35,677 nt of DNA from Sphingobacteriia bacterium (GTDB lineage: Bacteria > Bacteroidota > Bacteroidia > Bacteroidales > TTA-H9): NCBI GenBank assembly GCA_021286705.1, contig JAJTBW010000018.1, positions 1 through 35,677 on the forward strand, read 5' to 3'. Under the pieces are notes generated by a model. It had not been told where the DNA came from and did not search any database. It worked only from the letters and a program-made list of their open reading frames with translations. Made by a program: the position numbers and the translations under genes. Shown here in pieces: positions 32,524 through 35,677 of this stretch; position 1 is the first letter of the stretch, and each line of letters opens with the position of its first letter.

Positions 32524-34053
32524 ATGTCCTCTAATAAAACCATCGTTAAAAACAGCCTAATCCTCTACTTTCGATTGATCGTAGTAAGCCTGCTAGGTAT
32601 GATAGCAACACGATACTTACTTAAATACCTGGGAGTTTCTGATTTTGGACTATATAGCGTAGTGGGAAGTGTGGTTGTAATGATGAATTTTTTCAATACC
32701 GTAATGATTACTACCACCTATCGCTTTGTGGCTTTCGAAATGGGAAGGGATAATGGCAGAAGCGTAAACAAGGTCTTTAACATCAGTCTTGTTATTCATT
32801 TAGCTTTGATAATTATAGTAGTGATTATTTCTGAAACGGTTGGGATTTGGTATATAAAAAACAAGTTAACCGTAGGTGCTGGTAAACTCGACGATGCCAT
32901 TTTCGTTTTCAGATTTTCGGTTTTTGCAGCTATTTTAAATATTATAAGCATCCCTTATCAAGGACTTATTACAGCTTTAGAAAAGTTTTCTGTACGTGCC
33001 ACTATTGAGATCTTTCGTTCAGTATTAAATATTATCCTTGTCCTCCTTTTGGGTTTTTTTGTTGCTGAAGCTTTCAGGATATATGCTGTAATGATGGCAG
33101 GTTTAGCTCTGATTTCAACAGTTTTATTCGTTCTGTATTGCAGGATTTTCTATAGAAGTTTTGTATTTTGGAAAATTCAGAATGAAAAGGCTAAATATCA
33201 AGAGATGATAGCTTTCTCAGGCTGGACAATGATTGGTGCAGCAGGGCAAGTTGGAAAAGATACTGGTTCGCAACTCATTATCAATGTTTTTTTTGGCACT
33301 ATTTTGAATGCCTCTTTTGGAATTGCCAATAGTTTGAATTCATTTGTGAAGTTTTTTGCATCAAACTTAGGACAAGCTGCCATCCCTCAAATCACCAAAA
33401 GTTATAGCAGAGGAGATCATGATCGAACAAAGAACTTAGTTACCTATATCAGCAAATATTCATTTTTTTTAATGTACTTTCCCGCACTACCGCTGATTCT
33501 AGAAACGCGCTTTGTCTTAGAACTCTGGTTGGGTGAAGTGCCTGCCTACAGTGTAGCTTTCTGTAGGTTGATGCTCTTTAATGGACTAGTTGATAGTTTC
33601 ATGGCTGGAGTACCTGCTGCAGCCCAAGCCAGTGGAAAAATTAAGTGGTTTCAACTTTCAATGAGTGTTATTATGGTTCTAAGTTTGCCTGTGTCTTATT
33701 GGTTGTTTAAAATTGGACTGCCTCCTTTTTCTATTATAATTGCATACATTACTACATCTGCAATCAATGTATTTGTAAGTATTTACCTGCTTAAACGAGT
33801 GATCAATTTTGATGTACATTTTCTGTTAAAGAATTCATATTGCAAAATTGTTATGGTTTTTCTTACAACTATACCATTGTTTTTTATTTCAAAAATATTT
33901 GACGTCAATATAGGTAGCTTTGCAATTATAATTCTTGCCTCATCTCTTTGGCTGATTGCAAGTATTTTTCTACTGGGATTGGAAAGAAAGGAAAAAGCTG
34001 TTTTATTTGATTTTGTGTCATCAAGACTTAAAAAGTTTAATAAAGTTAAATAA
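32524..34053 (+). CDS. Wzx-like polysaccharide flippase (MOP superfamily)
   Basis: The 509-residue membrane protein has about 12 hydrophobic helices and the start of the polysaccharide-transport (Wzx/RfbX) family: NSLILYFRLIVVSLLGMIATRYLLKYLGVSDFGLYSVVGSV, split here by short polar turns. A central motif, FSGWTMIGAAGQVGKDTGSQLIIN, also fits the family. It would flip lipid-linked repeat units across the inner membrane. Wzx proteins diverge quickly, so the call rests on topology, context and the N-terminal pattern. It lies 36 bp after the acetyltransferase, and its stop overlaps the next start by one base. Confidence 0.82.
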   Translation: MSSNKTIVKNSLILYFRLIVVSLLGMIATRYLLKYLGVSDFGLYSVVGSVVVMMNFFNTVMITTTYRFVAFEMGRDNGRSVNKVFNISLVIHLALIIIVVIISETVGIWYIKNKLTVGAGKLDDAIFVFRFSVFAAILNIISIPYQGLITALEKFSVRATIEIFRSVLNIILVLLLGFFVAEAFRIYAVMMAGLALISTVLFVLYCRIFYRSFVFWKIQNEKAKYQEMIAFSGWTMIGAAGQVGKDTGSQLIINVFFGTILNASFGIANSLNSFVKFFASNLGQAAIPQITKSYSRGDHDRTKNLVTYISKYSFFLMYFPALPLILETRFVLELWLGEVPAYSVAFCRLMLFNGLVDSFMAGVPAAAQASGKIKWFQLSMSVIMVLSLPVSYWLFKIGLPPFSIIIAYITTSAINVFVSIYLLKRVINFDVHFLLKNSYCKIVMVFLTTIPLFFISKIFDVNIGSFAIIILASSLWLIASIFLLGLERKEKAVLFDFVSSRLKKFNKVK

Positions 34054-35009
34054 TGGATGTCAATCAATATGCTCCTGTACTAATTCCAACGCTTAACAGA
34101 TACGAACATTTTAAACGTTGCATTGAGTCATTGGCGAAATGCAACCATGCTGATAAAACTGACTTGTTTGTATCTTTGGATTATCCACTTAAAAATACCC
34201 ATTGGGACGGATATAGTAAAATAAAGCAGTATTTAAGTGAAATTAGCGGTTTTCGAACAATTACTGTAATACAAAGAGAAAGAAATTTTGGTGCCATAGG
34301 CAATTTTCATAAGTCAATATCGGAGATTTATGAAAATTACGATAGAGTAATATTTTCTGAGGATGATAATGAGTTTTCTGAAAACTTTCTTGATTACATA
34401 AATCAGGGTCTTATGATTTTCAATGATTTTCATAATATCCAGGCTATATGTGGATATAATTATCCAATCAAGTTTTCTGCTAAAGGAAGAGAAAGCAATT
34501 ACTATTTTTCTAAAGCATTTTCGGCATGGGGAGTAGGGATGTGGCGTTCAAAAAAATTAAAGACTATTTATAAAATAGATGAGTTGGAAGAGATTATATT
34601 AAGACCTCATTTGATGTTTAAAATTTTTTCAATTTTCCCTTATAAAGTTGCATCAATTTTTTCTGCATTTTCTTCTGGGAGGGAACTATTTGGAGATGAG
34701 GCAATATCATTGCATAATATAGTTAATGAAAAGCTTATTGTTTTTCCATTAATTACAAAGGTTAGAAATCATGGACATGATGGAAGTGGTGTGCACTGTA
34801 AATTTGAGGAAGGCGACCTATTCAAAGATCAACCTATTGATTTAGGTTCTGTATTTTCTTTTAATGAATTAGTTACTTGTGATTTCATTTATAGACAAGA
34901 AATGAAGTATTATTTTTCAATTTCATTGAAGTCTTTAATTTATTTTGTGTTTACCTACTCAATTTTTTATCTAAAAAACTGGTTTTGTGAAATATTCAAG
35001 AAATCATAA
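34053..35009 (+). CDS. Glycosyltransferase, GT2/GT-A-like
   Basis: The 318-residue protein begins APVLIPTLNRYEHFKRCIESLAKC, a GT-A N-terminus. RNFGAIGNFHKSISEIYENYDRVIFSEDDNEFSENFLDYI follows; its EDD is the expected metal/nucleotide-sugar acidic motif. KAFSAWGVGMWRSKK and RNHGHDGSGVHC are likely acceptor-site segments. It resembles the GNT-I-like branch of GT-A enzymes found in polysaccharide clusters. A hydrophobic C-terminus (SLIYFVFTYSIFYLKNW) suggests membrane association. The start codon overlaps the flippase stop (TAATG). Donor and acceptor cannot be read from sequence. It is the last intact gene of the cluster in this window. Confidence 0.8.
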   Translation: MDVNQYAPVLIPTLNRYEHFKRCIESLAKCNHADKTDLFVSLDYPLKNTHWDGYSKIKQYLSEISGFRTITVIQRERNFGAIGNFHKSISEIYENYDRVIFSEDDNEFSENFLDYINQGLMIFNDFHNIQAICGYNYPIKFSAKGRESNYYFSKAFSAWGVGMWRSKKLKTIYKIDELEEIILRPHLMFKIFSIFPYKVASIFSAFSSGRELFGDEAISLHNIVNEKLIVFPLITKVRNHGHDGSGVHCKFEEGDLFKDQPIDLGSVFSFNELVTCDFIYRQEMKYYFSISLKSLIYFVFTYSIFYLKNWFCEIFKKS

Positions 35010-35089
35010 CACGGCTGTTACGGTAAAAATATTATATATCGTCGAATATATTATGATGATATTCTTTGTTTTTTTTAATTGGCTTGTGG

Positions 35090-35677
35090 GGTTCTAATTA
35101 AATCTCGTATAGGTGATTTATCAAAACAGAAATGCTTATAATTTCCATTATATCATTATTGAGTATTTGCTTTGCAATACATGCTTCATATATGCAACAA
35201 TCAGATAAGCACAAATTGCTGTCCAAATATGGATTTTGACTACATTTTGAGAATGGCTCCACAGTCTCTTAATATTCAGATTTGTTTCATCCATTTGAAG
35301 AATACTCAATCTGACAGTGATTTTTATAAAGCCTAGCTATTTCCAAAGCGAATATTTCATAATTGTTACTCAAAAAGATCAGGAATAAATCCTTTTCCGT
35401 ATCGGAATTCTCAACTAAGCTCAATTGATCTGAGTAAAGTCTTTTTGATTTTACTACTATTAGACAATTGTGCTGTCTTTTCGTAATCCGGCTATTTGAT
35501 CAATATTGAAATTCTGCTCTATTACCTTATATTTCAATGGAGATTTTGTTCTTGTAACAAAAAAGGCATTATCCGTTGGGATACGATTTAGTGCTTCAAA
35601 ATCGACATATGCTTTATCTATCAGGTAAATTGCTCTAGGTTGGGGAACTATCACATCAAGCACATTGCTATCATGGT
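35090..35677 (-). pseudogene. Decayed IS4-family transposase, running off the right edge
   Basis: On the minus strand, entering from the window edge, an open stretch encodes HDSNVLDVIVPQPRAIYLID and then KAYVDFEALNRIPTDNAFFV, typical of the IS4 DDE transposase around its second catalytic Asp (DKAYVDF). It stops at 35462-35460. Beyond that, recognisable pieces continue in different frames: FALEIARLYKNHCQIE, then IKRLWSHSQNVVKIHIWTAI followed by CAYLIVAYMKHVLQSKYS, then FDKSPIRDLI near 35100-35125. Relatives read LYKNRWQIELFFKWIKQN at the third catalytic region, so a short deletion and several frameshifts or stops have destroyed it. The N-terminal half lies outside the window. Most of 35010-35677 is explained by this remnant. 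Confidence 0.85.

Overview
The window looks like a chromosomal segment from a Bacteroidota bacterium, probably in or near Bacteroidales/Marinilabiliales; the order is a guess. Three things support this. One large secreted protein ends in a type IX secretion (Por) sorting domain. Several start regions carry the Bacteroidota promoter pattern, a -33 TTG followed about 20 bp later by TAnnTTTG. The free-standing S23/four-helix-bundle and GxxExxY proteins, with intergenic repeats of the 'ATCAGTGTCATC' type, are also typical of that phylum. No rRNA, tRNA or CRISPR was found.

Region 1 (1-6375) is a complete multidrug-efflux operon: a MarR repressor, an RND adaptor lipoprotein, an AcrB-type pump and a TolC/OprM-type outer-membrane lipoprotein. 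It is closed by a strong intrinsic terminator. Two near-identical 19-bp dyads, one over the marR promoter and one just after marR, look like the repressor's own operators.

Region 2 (6380-16163, minus strand) holds a 1261-residue secreted protein with three carbohydrate-binding-like/Ig-like repeats, a NodB-like deacetylase segment and a T9SS tail. Upstream of it are two adjacent hybrid histidine kinases.

Region 3 (16434-20880, plus strand) holds a secreted protein of unknown function, a gap with inverted arrays of 11-bp repeats and a coding remnant, then four closely spaced genes. Three of these are unrecognised, two of them with membrane anchors. The fourth is a histidine kinase with an N-terminal receiver that has lost its phospho-acceptor Asp, its Thr/Ser and its Lys (E57, A87, R109). 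No DNA-binding response regulator is visible among the three kinases.

Region 4 (20881-24058) is a 3-kb repeat island with only one credible gene, an S23-type four-helix-bundle protein. It contains about 47-bp hairpin repeats, a 198-bp perfect direct duplication, 11-bp tandem repeats, alternating 13-nt hairpins, and a 3 x 101-bp tandem array. Several repeats share one design: a short perfect stem with a TTC triloop, often followed by G-rich sequence.

Region 5 (24059-35009, plus strand) is a surface polysaccharide (O-antigen/capsule) cluster: an RmlC-like cupin, a WbpP-type UDP-GlcNAc 4-epimerase, the FnlA/FnlB/FnlC (CapE/F/G) set for UDP-L-FucNAc, RmlA, a VioA-like aminotransferase, a VioB/NeuD-like acetyltransferase, a Wzx-like flippase and a glycosyltransferase. 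RmlB, needed between RmlA and VioA, is not in the window. CACAGTG/CACTGTG repeat arrays occupy most gaps in the first half of the cluster. One array lies in frame inside fnlC, and long inverted repeats of the same family flank the GxxExxY gene that splits the fnl genes.

The right edge (about 35090-35677, minus strand) is a decayed IS4-family transposase running off the window.
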